DNA of 64,000 nucleotides from JAPPLB01 sp965204095 (lineage in GTDB: Bacteria > Acidobacteriota > Terriglobia > Bryobacterales > UBA6623). The stretch is from the NCBI GenBank assembly GCA_965204095.1, contig OZ241991.1:682001-746000 (forward strand), read 5' to 3'. Below are positions 21,673 to 32,340 of this stretch, piece by piece (the first letter of the stretch is position 1; every line of letters starts with the position of its first letter). The notes below the pieces were generated by a model. The model was not told the DNA's origin and made no database searches. It was given only the letters and a program-made list of their open reading frames with translations. The translations under genes and the position numbers were made by a program.

Positions 21673-22700
21673 CGGCCCCGGCTCCGGCGGTAAGCCTGAA
21701 CGGCCTGGTTATGAGCCACCAGCGTCTTCGAGAAAACATGTTCCCGGTCATTGCCTTTGGCTACGAAATAGAGGTAATCCGTTTCGGCCGGTTTGGCGGC
21801 CGCTGCAAAAGCCTTGCGGCCTGGATTTGCGATAGGCCCCGGCGGCAGGCCGGGATGCACGTACGTGTTGTAAGGATGAGGATCCTTCAAGTCATCTAGG
21901 AGGATTCGCCCCCGGAAACGGTTCTCGATGGCCAATCCGTAGGCAACCGTCGGATCGCATTGCATCAGCATGCGTAGCCGAAGCCGATTGTGAAAGACCG
22001 AAGAAACCACGCCGTGCTCCTCCGGTACGGTTGTCTCTGTCTCGATCATGGAAGCCAGAACTACGATCTCGAACGGCTTGAGCTGCGAGGTCGCTCCTTG
22101 GGTCGCTTCCTCGTACACGGAACGGAAACGGGACGTCATCATCCCGGCGACTTTCTCGGCCGTGCTGGTGTCATCCAGGTAGTAGGTGTCAGGGAACAGA
22201 AACCCCTCGAGGTTCTCCGCCTCGGGAAAGTCCCCCCTCAGCCACTCGGTCTTCCTGGTCTCCTCGAGAAACTCCTGTTTGTCGATCCGTCCTGTTGCTG
22301 CCAGTATTTCGGCGGTCTCCATTCGGGTCAGGCCTTCAGGAATCGTCACGGGATAGTATTGGACGCTCCCTGTTCGCAAAGCCTTGAAGGCCTCCCACTC
22401 CGACGTCGGTCTAAGGAAGCGGTAGGAACCGGCCATCAACGTGTCGTTGTAGTGCCATCCGCGAATCAGCAAAAAATGCCACTTGGAAGAGATCACTCCC
22501 TTGGCTTGGAGTGTTTCCGCAATATCCTTACTGGATGTCCCGCGCTCGATATCGATCACTACGGGTTCATGGAACCGCTCTTCATGTGAGTCCTTCGATA
22601 CGGAAGATGCGCATGCTGCTTGGAACATCAGTGCAAGCAAGACTGCGCTCACGGAGCAGAATCGCATTCCCAGGTTTTGCGGGACCGTCGCTGCAATCAT
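21669..22700 (-). CDS. mltG: Endolytic peptidoglycan transglycosylase MltG
   Basis: 343 residues. An N-terminal hydrophobic segment ends in FQAACASS, so it may be a lipoprotein rather than the usual single-pass form. The YceG/MltG domain carries the catalytic glutamate in VLASMIETET, followed by HNRLRLRMLMQCDPTVAYGL and HPYNTYVHPGLPPGPIANPG. It cleaves nascent glycan strands in the periplasm and may set glycan length. It overlaps ruvX by 4 nt (ATGA). Confidence 0.95.
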   Translation of the reverse strand: MIAATVPQNLGMRFCSVSAVLLALMFQAACASSVSKDSHEERFHEPVVIDIERGTSSKDIAETLQAKGVISSKWHFLLIRGWHYNDTLMAGSYRFLRPTSEWEAFKALRTGSVQYYPVTIPEGLTRMETAEILAATGRIDKQEFLEETRKTEWLRGDFPEAENLEGFLFPDTYYLDDTSTAEKVAGMMTSRFRSVYEEATQGATSQLKPFEIVVLASMIETETTVPEEHGVVSSVFHNRLRLRMLMQCDPTVAYGLAIENRFRGRILLDDLKDPHPYNTYVHPGLPPGPIANPGRKAFAAAAKPAETDYLYFVAKGNDREHVFSKTLVAHNQAVQAYRRSRGR

Positions 22701-23125
22701 GTCCGGTCGTTCTCCAGATAGCTTTCAAGGATGAGCACCGCGGAAGCCTGGTCGATGGCCAGTGCCCGCTCTTCACCCCGGAGCTGTCGGTCTCGTAAGA
22801 GTTCCTCGGCCTCCACCGAAGTCAGGCGCTCATCCCACAGCCGGGTCTCGACTCCGCAATATCTCTTGAGCCGCTCCGCGAAACGCTCTACCTTGATCGA
22901 TTGATCGCTTTTCTCTCCGCTGATATGAATGGGGTCCCCAAGAACGACGAGCTTCACTTCATTCGTTGCAATCAGCTTTCGCAATTCCTCGAAATCGGTC
23001 TTTCGATTCTTGCGCGTCAGAGTGGGAAGTCCGCGCACGGTCAGGCGGAGTTCGTCCGTAAGTGCAATCCCGATGCGGCGTTGCCCGACGTCCAGAGAAA
23101 GGATTCGACCCTCCGGCTTCGCCAA
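22697..23125 (-). CDS. ruvX: Holliday junction resolvase-like nuclease RuvX/YqgF
   Basis: 142 residues from a TTG start (weak GGAA upstream). The RNase H-like fold opens with ILSLDVGQRRIGIALTD, carrying the first catalytic Asp. VVLGDPIHISGEKSDQS and the final DQASAVLILESYL complete the active site. YqgF proteins act in pre-16S rRNA 5' processing and are linked to recombination. ruvX-mltG adjacency is common in bacteria. Confidence 0.93.
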   Translation of the reverse strand: MAKPEGRILSLDVGQRRIGIALTDELRLTVRGLPTLTRKNRKTDFEELRKLIATNEVKLVVLGDPIHISGEKSDQSIKVERFAERLKRYCGVETRLWDERLTSVEAEELLRDRQLRGEERALAIDQASAVLILESYLENDRT

Positions 23126-23144
23126 GTTCCATTGTATCCCACGT

Positions 23145-23312
23145 CAGCCTGCATTTCTCACCACGCGGCGAGCCGAAGTGCGTGAGAGGGCCGTCAGGAC
23201 GAGGCGCAAGCCGGAGGAGGAAAAAGGCGCGCTCAGGCGTACTTGCCAAATCACCTCCTTCACCCATCGGGTCAAGAAACACGAAATAAGGCTTTTCCGA
23301 AACATGCCCTTA
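23145..23312 (+). repeat. Family A fragment, copy A7
   Basis: Left end CAGCCTGCATTTCTCACCA and about 70 bp of family A interior, then a shortened diverged middle. A poor right end (AAACATGCCCTTA) runs directly into element B3. It lies 20 bp upstream of ruvX. Confidence 0.65.
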
Positions 23313-23755
23313 CAGCCCGTGTCAAAAGTCCCGTGGAAGGCGCGGCGGGCTCCTGCGGTCGCTCGGCGCGGAGTGAGGAGGATGGCGATCCGGGTGATCT
23401 CCTCCGACGAACGACAAAGCCGACGACCGCAAACGTCCGCCGCCCAAAGGGTTACGCGCCACTCCCGCTCGGCTGCGCGGAGAGCGCGGCGCCACGTTCC
23501 TGGAACGGCTAGCCTGCATTTCTCACCACATGGCGAGGCGAAGTGGGTGAGAGGGCCGTCAGGACGAGGCGCGAGCCGCTTGGCGCGCGCAGGCGTACTT
23601 GACAGTACGTCGAGCACGGCAAGCAAGCGCAACGAAGTCATGGCGGTCGTATCGCGTGCTTCGACCGTCGGGTGGTGAGACATGCAGGCTAATCGTTACA
23701 CCATCAGCCTCGGGGCGCGTAACGCCGCCCGCGTGACTTTTGACACGGGCTGTTA
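23311..23755 (+). repeat. Family B element interrupted by a family A element, copy B3
   Basis: Ends CAGCCCGTGTCAAAAGTC and GACTTTTGACACGGGCTG mirror each other perfectly. Removing A8 with one TA restores a 265-bp B sequence that aligns base for base with B1 across the junction (CGGCTA then ATCGTTAC versus CGGCTA then GGCGTTAC-like). This is a natural before/after record of an A insertion. Confidence 0.9.
23510..23691 (+). repeat. Family A element inserted in B3, copy A8
   Basis: 182 bp from TA to TA with ends GCCTGCATTTCTCACCA and TGGTGAGACATGCAGGC. Its position inside B3 shows that A inserted after B and that the target is the dinucleotide TA, duplicated on insertion. Confidence 0.92.
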
Positions 23756-23840
23756 ACGCAAGCTGCCTTGGAGCAACGGCCGTACCACTTGCTTGAGCTT
23801 TTGGGTCACGAATCACGAGACACGAATCACGAATCACGGC

Positions 23841-23948
23841 CTTTAAGGTTCACCGGCCGTCAGACATTTCTTCCTGAGGGGAACCAGTCCCCCGCCAGTG
23901 GTTTTCACTAAAAACTGAAAACTAGCAACTAACCACTGCCTTTCCCAT
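23841..23948 (+). repeat. Family C relic, copy C2
   Basis: Begins TTTAAGGTTCACCGGCCGTC and contains CCCCCGCCAGTGGTTTTCAC and a run of AAAACT units. It is preceded at 23806-23836 by short ACGAATCACGA repeats. It fills the leader of the lhr gene. Confidence 0.65.
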
Positions 23949-23980
23949 CTGCCCCCCTCCGCTAAGCTGGAAGAGTCCGC

Positions 23981-26900
23981 ATGCCCCTCACCTCGTTCGA
24001 TACGCTGATTCGGGAGTGGTTTGCCGGTGTAGGTGAACCTACCGAGCCGCAAAGGCTCGGCTGGCCCGAAATCCTCTCCGGGCGCGATGTCCTTATCTCA
24101 GCTCCCACGGGGTCCGGCAAGACGCTTGCGGCTTTCCTCAGTTGCCTCGACAACCTTGTCCGCCTCGCCCGAACCGACAACTTCCCCGACGAGACCACCG
24201 TGCTCTACGTTTCGCCGCTCAAGGCGCTTTCGAACGACATCCGGAAGAACCTCGATCGCCCTCTGGAGCAAATCCGCGAGTTGGCCGACCGTAACCGTGT
24301 TCCCCTGAAAGCGATCCGGACCGCGCTGCGCACCGGCGACACGAAAACCTATGACCGGCTGCGCATGACGCGGAAGCCGCCGCACATCCTCGTCACGACT
24401 CCCGAATCGCTCTTCATCCTGCTTACGGCCGAAAAGAGCCGCCGCATCTTGAAGACCGTCCGCACCGTCATCATCGACGAGATCCACGCCGTCGCTGACG
24501 ACAAGAGGGGCTCCCATCTCGCCATCTCACTCGCCCGCTTGGAAAAGCTCGTTGTTTCCACCGGAAATGGTCCGCGCCCTCAGCGCATCGGGCTCTCGGC
24601 AACCGTTAATCCGCTGGACGAAGTGGCGCGATTTCTCAGCCCCGAGTTCACCAACGGCCGGGGACGTCTGGTCGCCGTCGGACATCAACGCAACATGGAC
24701 TTGGCGGTCGAGGTCCCCGGCGACGAACTGACCGCTGTCGCCCCGGCCGAAACCTGGGCGGAAATCTACGACCGTCTCGCCGGCCTCATACGGACCCATC
24801 GGACAACGCTTGTCTTCGTCAACACCCGCCGGCTCTCCGAGCGTGTCGCTCATCAACTGCAAGAGCGCCTTGGCGCGGAGGCTGTACTCCCGCATCACGG
24901 TAGCCTGTCGAGGCAACTTCGCCTCAACGCCGAACAGCGCCTGAAAGAAGGCCAACTCGGCGCCGTGGTGGCCACGGCCTCACTCGAGCTTGGCATCGAT
25001 ATCGGAACCGTGGACCTGGCCTGCCAGATCGGTTCGCCTCGCTCGATCGCCGTGGCCTTGCAGCGCGTCGGGCGCTCCGGACACTGGGTCGGCGCGCTGC
25101 CCAAAGGACGCTTCTTTCCCACTACCCGCGATGAGCTTGTCGAGTGCGCCGCACTGGTGCGCGCCATGAGAAAGGGCGAACTCGACCGGCTCGAAATCCC
25201 CCAGGCGCCTCTCGACATCCTTGCCCAGCAGATCGTCGCGGAAGTGGCCTGCGGCGAGTGTTCGGAGACGGAGATGTTCGACCTGGTCCACTCCGCCCAT
25301 CCTTACCGCAATTTGGAGTGGAAGGAGTTCGACGAGGTGATCGACGTGCTCGCCGAAGGGATCGCCACCTCGAGAGGCCGTAGCGGCGCATATCTCCATC
25401 GTGACCGCGTGAACCGGCGGTTGCGCGCCCGCCGTGGTGCGCGCCTCACCGCGATCACCTCGGGCGGGGCCATCCCCGACAATGCTCAGTACGCCGTCAT
25501 CGCTGAACCCGAAGGTGCGAAGGTCGGCATGATCGACGAAGACTTCGCCATCGAGAGCGCCGTCGGAGACGTCTTCCTGCTGGGCACGACATCCTGGAGA
25601 ATTCGCCGCATCGAGTCAGGCCGCGTTCGTGTCGAAGATGCGCAGGGCGCCTCGCCGACAATTCCGTTCTGGATGGGTGAAGCGCCCGGTCGCACGGTCG
25701 AACTCTCGAACGAAGTCTCCGTCTTGCGCGAAGACGTAGTCACCGTTGTCGAAAAAAGCCGTGCCTCATCCGAGCGCACCGACGATTTTGCCGCCGCCTG
25801 CGAGCTGCTCGCCGATGAGTGCGCACTCGATCGAGGCGGCGCCGAGCAGTTGATCGAGTATGTTCTCGCCGGTCGCAACGCCCTCGGAGCGTTGCCCACG
25901 CAAAACAGGGTCGTTGCCGAGCGTTTCTTTGACGAGGCTGGCGGTATGCAGCTCGTCATTCACGCGCCCTTCGGTGCGCGGATCAATCGCGCCTGGGGAC
26001 TGTCGCTGCGCAAGAAGTTCTGCCGCTCCTTCAACCTCGAACTCCAGGCCGCAGCCACCGACAACGGCCTGCTCATCTCACTTACCGAACAGCACGCCTT
26101 CCCGCTGGAGTTGGTGTTCGAGTTCGTTCGCCGCGCCACGCTCGATCAAACACTCACCCAGGCTCTGCTCGATTCTCCGATGTTCGCTACGCGTTGGCGC
26201 TGGAACGTCTCTCGCGCCTTGGCCGTTCCGCGCTTCAGCGGCGGACGCAAGACGCCCCCGCCGATCCAGCGAATGAGGTCCGATGATCTGTTGGCTGCCG
26301 TCTTCCCCGATCAGGCCGCTTGCGCCGAGAATCTCACCGGGGAAATTCGCATTCCGGACCACCCCTACGTTCGCGAGACGATCGACAACTGTCTTGACGA
26401 GGCAATGAATCTCGTCGGACTGCGGCAAATCGTCGAACGGATTGAGTCTGGAGCATTGGAAACCGTCGCCGCGGAGACCGCCGAGCCGTCTCCGTTCAGC
26501 CATGAAATCCTGAACTCGAACCCGTACAGCTATCTCGACGACGCCCCGCTCGAAGAGCGCCGAGCCCGCGCCGTGCAGATGCGCCGGACGTTGGCTCCCG
26601 AGATGCTCGACGGTCCCGCGGCCCTCGACGCCGAGGCCATCGCGATCGTCGCCGAGCAGGCTTGGCCGATCGTGCGCGATGCCGATGAACTGCACGACGC
26701 GCTCCTCTCGCTCATCACCTTGCCCCCCGTTCCCGAGTGGGACGAATATCACGAAGAACTATGCCGCGGCCGGCGGGCGACAACTCTCTGGGCTGATGAC
26801 AAGCCGCTGTGGGTAGCCGCGGAACGCCTCGCAACCGCTCGACTGCTTCACGCCGGCGCGGCCATTGAGCCTGTCATCACGGCGCTTCAGTCATCACGCA

Positions 26901-28285
26901 ACGAGTCCCGCACAACGGAAGCCGCCGCTGCGGACGTCCTCCGTGGGTGGCTCGATGCCATCGTTCCGGCAACGGCTTCCGAGTTGGCCGAGCGGCTGTC
27001 GCTGCCGCCGGCCCTCGTCGAAGCCGGACTCGTCCGGCTCGAAAGCGAAGGCCGAGTCCTGCGCGGCAACTTCTCGCCCGGCAACCCCGAGGCTGATGAC
27101 ACTCGTGAAACCGAGTGGGCCAATCGCCACCTGCTGGCCCGCATTCACCGCTTGACGCTTGGCCGGCTGCGCCGTGAAATCGAGCCTGTCACCACAGCCG
27201 ATTTCGTCCGGTTTCTTCTGCGCTGGCAGCACGTCATGCTGGCGAGCCGCCTGCACGGCGTCGACGGCGTGTTGCAGGTCATCAAGCAGCTCCAGGGATA
27301 CGAGATCTCCTCCGCTGCCTGGGAATCGGAGATTCTGCCGCGCCGCATCGTGAACTATCAGCCCGAGTTGCTCGACCGGCTCTGCCTGGCGGGTGAGGTT
27401 ACCTGGGGGCGCCTGTCGCCGCACCCGGCTTTCTCTGGAAATCCCGATGAATCCGCGAACCGCACCCGTTCTCGCCGTGTTCGACCGACACGCGCCGCTC
27501 CGCTCACCATCTTCCTCCGTGAAGACGCCGGTTGGCTTCTCACAGGCGGCCTCCACTCCGGCCCGGACGCCGTGGATGCCCTCTCGCACCCGGCGCGCGA
27601 AGTCTGGCAAGCCCTGCGCAAACGTGGCTCTTCCTTCTTCGCCGATCTATGTCGCGCAACCGGCCGCTTGTCAAGCGAGGTCGAGGACGGACTCTGGGAG
27701 CTTGCCGCGGCCGGTCTCGTCACAGCGGACGGTTTTGAAAACCTTCGCTCCCTGATTGACCCCAAACGCCGCAGAGGCGAAGGGCGAGGCCGCATGGCCC
27801 GCCCCCGCCACGCCGCGGGCCGCTGGGCGCTGCTCGAAGAGGCCGTCCAAGCCGCCGCTGACTCCGGCGGCCGGGACTCGGCCGAGCAATTCGCCCGTCA
27901 ACTACTGCGGCGCTGGGGTGTCGTCTTCCGCGACATCGTGCGCCGCGAATCGCTGGCTCCCCCTTGGCGCGATCTGCTCGTCGTCCTGCGGCGGATGGAA
28001 GCGCGTGGCGAGATCCGCGGAGGACGTTTTGCCGCGGCCTTTGTCGGCGAACAGTTTGCTCTGCCCGAAGCGGTCGCCCTTCTCCGGAATGTACGGCGCA
28101 CCGAACCCAAAGATGAAGAAGTCATCCTTGGCTCCGCGGATCCGCTCAACCTCGTCGGAGTTCTTGTTTCCGGTCCACGCGTCAACGCCAACACCGCTGA
28201 AACGATCCGCATCCGCAACGGAGTCCCCGCCGAACAGCCGGCAACACAGACCTTCCGCATCGAAGGCGCACCCGCCGGCAGGTAG
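23981..28285 (+). CDS. lhr: Large Lhr-type DEAD/DEAH-box helicase
   Basis: 1434 residues. The superfamily 2 core has Walker A APTGSGKT (residues about 41-48), the DEIH box, SAT motif III, ATASLELGIDIGTVDL and the QRVGRSGH motif VI. A winged-helix and Lhr-specific C-terminal extension of about 1000 residues follow. Long Lhr proteins are ATP-dependent 3'-5' DNA translocases implicated in repair. The gene stands alone between repeat-filled gaps and has no partner nuclease gene beside it. Confidence 0.94.
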   Translation: MPLTSFDTLIREWFAGVGEPTEPQRLGWPEILSGRDVLISAPTGSGKTLAAFLSCLDNLVRLARTDNFPDETTVLYVSPLKALSNDIRKNLDRPLEQIRELADRNRVPLKAIRTALRTGDTKTYDRLRMTRKPPHILVTTPESLFILLTAEKSRRILKTVRTVIIDEIHAVADDKRGSHLAISLARLEKLVVSTGNGPRPQRIGLSATVNPLDEVARFLSPEFTNGRGRLVAVGHQRNMDLAVEVPGDELTAVAPAETWAEIYDRLAGLIRTHRTTLVFVNTRRLSERVAHQLQERLGAEAVLPHHGSLSRQLRLNAEQRLKEGQLGAVVATASLELGIDIGTVDLACQIGSPRSIAVALQRVGRSGHWVGALPKGRFFPTTRDELVECAALVRAMRKGELDRLEIPQAPLDILAQQIVAEVACGECSETEMFDLVHSAHPYRNLEWKEFDEVIDVLAEGIATSRGRSGAYLHRDRVNRRLRARRGARLTAITSGGAIPDNAQYAVIAEPEGAKVGMIDEDFAIESAVGDVFLLGTTSWRIRRIESGRVRVEDAQGASPTIPFWMGEAPGRTVELSNEVSVLREDVVTVVEKSRASSERTDDFAAACELLADECALDRGGAEQLIEYVLAGRNALGALPTQNRVVAERFFDEAGGMQLVIHAPFGARINRAWGLSLRKKFCRSFNLELQAAATDNGLLISLTEQHAFPLELVFEFVRRATLDQTLTQALLDSPMFATRWRWNVSRALAVPRFSGGRKTPPPIQRMRSDDLLAAVFPDQAACAENLTGEIRIPDHPYVRETIDNCLDEAMNLVGLRQIVERIESGALETVAAETAEPSPFSHEILNSNPYSYLDDAPLEERRARAVQMRRTLAPEMLDGPAALDAEAIAIVAEQAWPIVRDADELHDALLSLITLPPVPEWDEYHEELCRGRRATTLWADDKPLWVAAERLATARLLHAGAAIEPVITALQSSRNESRTTEAAAADVLRGWLDAIVPATASELAERLSLPPALVEAGLVRLESEGRVLRGNFSPGNPEADDTRETEWANRHLLARIHRLTLGRLRREIEPVTTADFVRFLLRWQHVMLASRLHGVDGVLQVIKQLQGYEISSAAWESEILPRRIVNYQPELLDRLCLAGEVTWGRLSPHPAFSGNPDESANRTRSRRVRPTRAAPLTIFLREDAGWLLTGGLHSGPDAVDALSHPAREVWQALRKRGSSFFADLCRATGRLSSEVEDGLWELAAAGLVTADGFENLRSLIDPKRRRGEGRGRMARPRHAAGRWALLEEAVQAAADSGGRDSAEQFARQLLRRWGVVFRDIVRRESLAPPWRDLLVVLRRMEARGEIRGGRFAAAFVGEQFALPEAVALLRNVRRTEPKDEEVILGSADPLNLVGVLVSGPRVNANTAETIRIRNGVPAEQPATQTFRIEGAPAGR

Positions 28286-28317
28286 CTCCGGCTACCTGCC
28301 GCCCTATCGGCGATAGT

Positions 28318-28438
28318 TAGCTTTTACGGTTCACAGCCGTCAGACATTTGTTTAGAGAACGAAACAGGCCGCCACCACTGGTTTTCACTAAAAACTAGAA
28401 ACTGAAAACCGAAAACTGAAAACGAACCACGGCCTTCC
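28318..28438 (+). repeat. Family C relic, copy C3
   Basis: TTTTACGGTTCACAGCCGTC, then a diverged block, then CACTGGTTTTCACTAAAAAC and GAAAAC repeats to AACCACGGCCTT. It occupies nearly the whole intergenic region between the convergent lhr and hemL genes. Confidence 0.65.
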
Positions 28439-28441
28439 AAG

Positions 28442-29764
<1,323 letters not shown>

Positions 29765-29787
29765 AGCTGACGGTGCCTCTTTCTTCT

Positions 29788-29971
29788 AGCAGTCGGTGGT
29801 GAAACCCAGCGTAGCACCGAGAGCGGCCCGCGTAGCACCATGAACGGCGCTGCGCCCGGCTGACAAGGCGCGACCAGGGAGCATATTGAACATATTCGAC
29901 CGAGGAGCAACGCAGTTCAGCCGGGATGCATCGTCGCTTGAATGTAGCAGGGCTTTTGCCACGGGCTGCTA
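29788..29971 (+). repeat. Short family B-like element, copy B5
   Basis: 184 bp between TA dinucleotides. The ends TAGCAGTCGGTGGTGAAA and TTTTGCCACGGGCTGCTA are imperfect mirrors related to the family B termini, with a different, shorter interior. Its right-end TAG is, on the minus strand, the stop codon of mqnC. Confidence 0.75.
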
Positions 29972-30997
29972 GTTGAGGTAATACGTTCGGTACAGCGTAT
30001 CCCGCTGCTTGGGAATGAAGCCGGCGTCCCGGATCATCCGCCGCAAGTCCTCTTCGCTGGCCGCGTGCTGGGCGCCGGCCTGGCGGACGACGTTTTCCTC
30101 CAGCATCACGCTCCCCACGTCGTTTCCGCCGAAGCGCAGACCGAGCTGGCAGACCTTGAGTCCTTGCGTGACCCAGGACGTCTGGATGTTGACCACGTTG
30201 TCGAGGAAGATTCGCGAAACCGCGAGCGTCTTCAGGAAGTCGACGGCCGTTGTTTCTTCCTTGATCCGCCGGCCGAGAGCGGTGTTCTCCGGCTGGAACG
30301 GCCACGGGATGAACGCCGTAAATCCGCCGCTTTCTTCTTGAAGCTGCCGGAGGGTCTCGAGGTGATTGACGCGGTGCTGGAGCGTCTCTCCGCAGCCGAA
30401 CATCATCGTGGCCGTCGTTCGCATGCCGAGCTGATGGGCGCTGCGATGCACGTGGATCCAGTCCTCGGTCGTGCACTTGAGGCGTGCGATCTTGAAGCGC
30501 ACCTCGTCGTCGAGAATCTCCGCCCCCGCCCCCGGAATCGAGTCCAGTCCGGCGTCGCGCATCCGGGCGATCGTGTCGCGGATGGAAATTCCGCTCACCT
30601 CCGAAATCGTCAGGATCTCAGGAGCGGAGAGGCAATGGAGGTGGATCGAAAATCGCTCCTTGATCGAACGGAACAGGTCCTCGAAATATTCGATCTTCAA
30701 ATCCGGATTGACGCCGCCTTGCATCAACACGCCGGTGCCGCCAAGGTCCACGGTCTCCTGAATCTTGGCGAAGATCTGCTCTTTCGGGAGAACGTAGCCC
30801 TCCTTGTGACCCATCGGCCGATAGAAGGCGCAGAAGCTGCAGTACTCGGTGCAGAAGTTCGTATGGTTGATGTTGCGGTCGATGATGTAGCTCGCCACGC
30901 CCTCCGGGTGAAACTTGCGCCGGACGGCGTCGGCTTCCATGCCGATGCCGACCAGGTCGTCGCTTTGCAGGGCGTCCAGTGCTTCCTTCTTGGTCAT
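29969..30997 (-). CDS. mqnC: Cyclic dehypoxanthinyl futalosine synthase (radical SAM)
   Basis: 342 residues. The radical-SAM cluster motif is CTEYCSFC (CxxxCxxC, residues about 49-56), followed by LPKEQIFAKIQETVDLGGTG, GAGAEILDDEVR and TATMMFGCGET. It cyclises dehypoxanthine futalosine in the futalosine route to menaquinone. It is preceded by mqnA with a 4-nt overlap. The start codon is flush with the end of element B4, and the TAG stop is contributed by element B5, so both ends have been shaped by insertions. Confidence 0.95.
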   Translation of the reverse strand: MTKKEALDALQSDDLVGIGMEADAVRRKFHPEGVASYIIDRNINHTNFCTEYCSFCAFYRPMGHKEGYVLPKEQIFAKIQETVDLGGTGVLMQGGVNPDLKIEYFEDLFRSIKERFSIHLHCLSAPEILTISEVSGISIRDTIARMRDAGLDSIPGAGAEILDDEVRFKIARLKCTTEDWIHVHRSAHQLGMRTTATMMFGCGETLQHRVNHLETLRQLQEESGGFTAFIPWPFQPENTALGRRIKEETTAVDFLKTLAVSRIFLDNVVNIQTSWVTQGLKVCQLGLRFGGNDVGSVMLEENVVRQAGAQHAASEEDLRRMIRDAGFIPKQRDTLYRTYYLN

Positions 30998-32100
30998 GAC
31001 AGCCCGTGGTGAAAGTCCCGTGGAAGGCGCGGCGGGCTCTTGCGGTCGTTCGGCGCGGAGTGAGGAGGATGGCGATCCGGGTGATCTCCTCCGACGAACG
31101 ACAAAGCCGACGACTGCAAATGTCCGTCGCCCGAAGGGCTGCGCGCCGCTTCCGCTCGGCTGCCTGGAGAACGCGGTGCCGCGTTCCTGGCAAGGCCGGG
31201 CGTTACGCCGTCGGCCTCGCGGCGCGTAACGCCGCCTGCGTGACTTTTGCCACGGGCTGTTAAGGCCTGCTCGGCGGTCACTGCTTCGAGGTAGCTGAGC
31301 TCGGGCATTTCAGGGGCGAGACCGAGATCGGCCGCCGCCTTCAGGAAGTACTCCAGGCTGCTCTGCTCGGCGGCCCCGAACTCGTACGAGATGTGCTCGG
31401 TCAAGTAGCGGCGGGCCAACTCGGCCGGATAGCCTCGCTCAACGCCCTCTCTCTTGACGATTTCGTCGATGCGAGCCAAACCGTATGCGGCGGAGGCCTG
31501 GAAGACGGCAGGATCGTCCGGATCGGCCGCAAGGTTCTTGACGGTCCAAACCGCGAACACCATCGGCAGCCCGGTCATCTCGACCCACTCCGCGCCCAGA
31601 TCATGGACGAACAGCGGCCCGCCGCGCCATTCCGGCAAGCCCGGATCGAGACGCAACGCCGAATCGCCGATGATCAGCGCCGCATCGGCCAGTTCGAGCA
31701 TCTCGTCCAGCTTGGGAGGATAGGGCCGCACGCGGGGACGCAGACCGAACTTGCGCGCCAGCCAGGTCTGCGCCAACACGACCGACGTGCGCGAGCCCGC
31801 ATCGGCGGCGAAAGACTCCACTTCCTCGATCGGTTTGCGGCTGAAGAACAAGATGCTGCGCACCGCGCCCCGGCATGCCACGGAGCAACCGGGCAGCACT
31901 ATCAAGTCAGGTTGACTGGCAAGCTCGATCGTCGGGACGAGTCCGATGTCCGCCTCGCCCGCGCGCAGTTCCTCGGCGCACTCCGACGGAAGAGAGAAAT
32001 GCATGTCGAAGATGCCGCGCTGCGGACCGTGCAGGAGCCCCCACACCAGCGGAGACGTGTTCAGAAAGCGGACTGCGGAAACGCGGCGGCGGGCTCGCAT
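30994..32100 (-). CDS. mqnA: Chorismate dehydratase MqnA with element-derived C-terminal extension
   Basis: 368 residues. The first 278 are MqnA: the substrate-binding-protein-like fold with VRFLNTSPLVWGL, AGEADIGLVPTIEL, LGAEWVEMTGLPMVFAVW and the C-terminal helical region ending near YLEAVTAEQ. It removes water from chorismate to start the futalosine pathway. The last 90 residues (from ALTARGKSHAGG) are the translation of repeat element B4 and are Arg/Pro-rich. The frame stays open through the element and ends in TGA overlapping the mqnC ATG, so coupling to mqnC is retained. The native MqnA end was probably at or just after residue 278. Confidence 0.93.
   Translation of the reverse strand: MRARRRVSAVRFLNTSPLVWGLLHGPQRGIFDMHFSLPSECAEELRAGEADIGLVPTIELASQPDLIVLPGCSVACRGAVRSILFFSRKPIEEVESFAADAGSRTSVVLAQTWLARKFGLRPRVRPYPPKLDEMLELADAALIIGDSALRLDPGLPEWRGGPLFVHDLGAEWVEMTGLPMVFAVWTVKNLAADPDDPAVFQASAAYGLARIDEIVKREGVERGYPAELARRYLTEHISYEFGAAEQSSLEYFLKAAADLGLAPEMPELSYLEAVTAEQALTARGKSHAGGVTRREADGVTPGLARNAAPRSPGSRAEAARSPSGDGHLQSSALSFVGGDHPDRHPPHSAPNDRKSPPRLPRDFHHGLS
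30997..31262 (+). repeat. Family B element inserted at the 3' end of mqnA, copy B4
   Basis: 266 bp. Ends are CAGCCCGTGGTGAAAGTC and GACTTTTGCCACGGGCTG with TA on the right and TG on the left. It lies entirely within the mqnA reading frame and ends at the mqnC start codon. Confidence 0.9.
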
Positions 32101-32230
32101 GGCGAGAAGCCCATTGTATCAACGGGCTGATTTCGACAGTTCCGAGAGCGCCCCGCCAACGCGGGAGCGGCCGTCTCGTCAAATGTGGGAAGTTCCCCTG
32201 GTGAGCAAGACAGAACGTTCTTCTTCAGCC

Positions 32231-32340
32231 GGCCTGCATGTCTCACCAACTGGCGAGGCGCAGTCGGTGCGCATCACGAATCAGAGCTTTCAAGGCTTTC
32301 ACTATCCACTATCCACTATCCACTGCCTTCAAGGTTTTTC
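32231..32340 (+). repeat. Family A left-end relic, copy A9
   Basis: GCCTGCATGTCTCACCAACT and TGGCGAGGCGCAGTCGG match the first 40 bp of family A. The sequence then decays into CACTATC tandem units and ACGAGTCACGAG words. No right end is visible. Confidence 0.6.
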
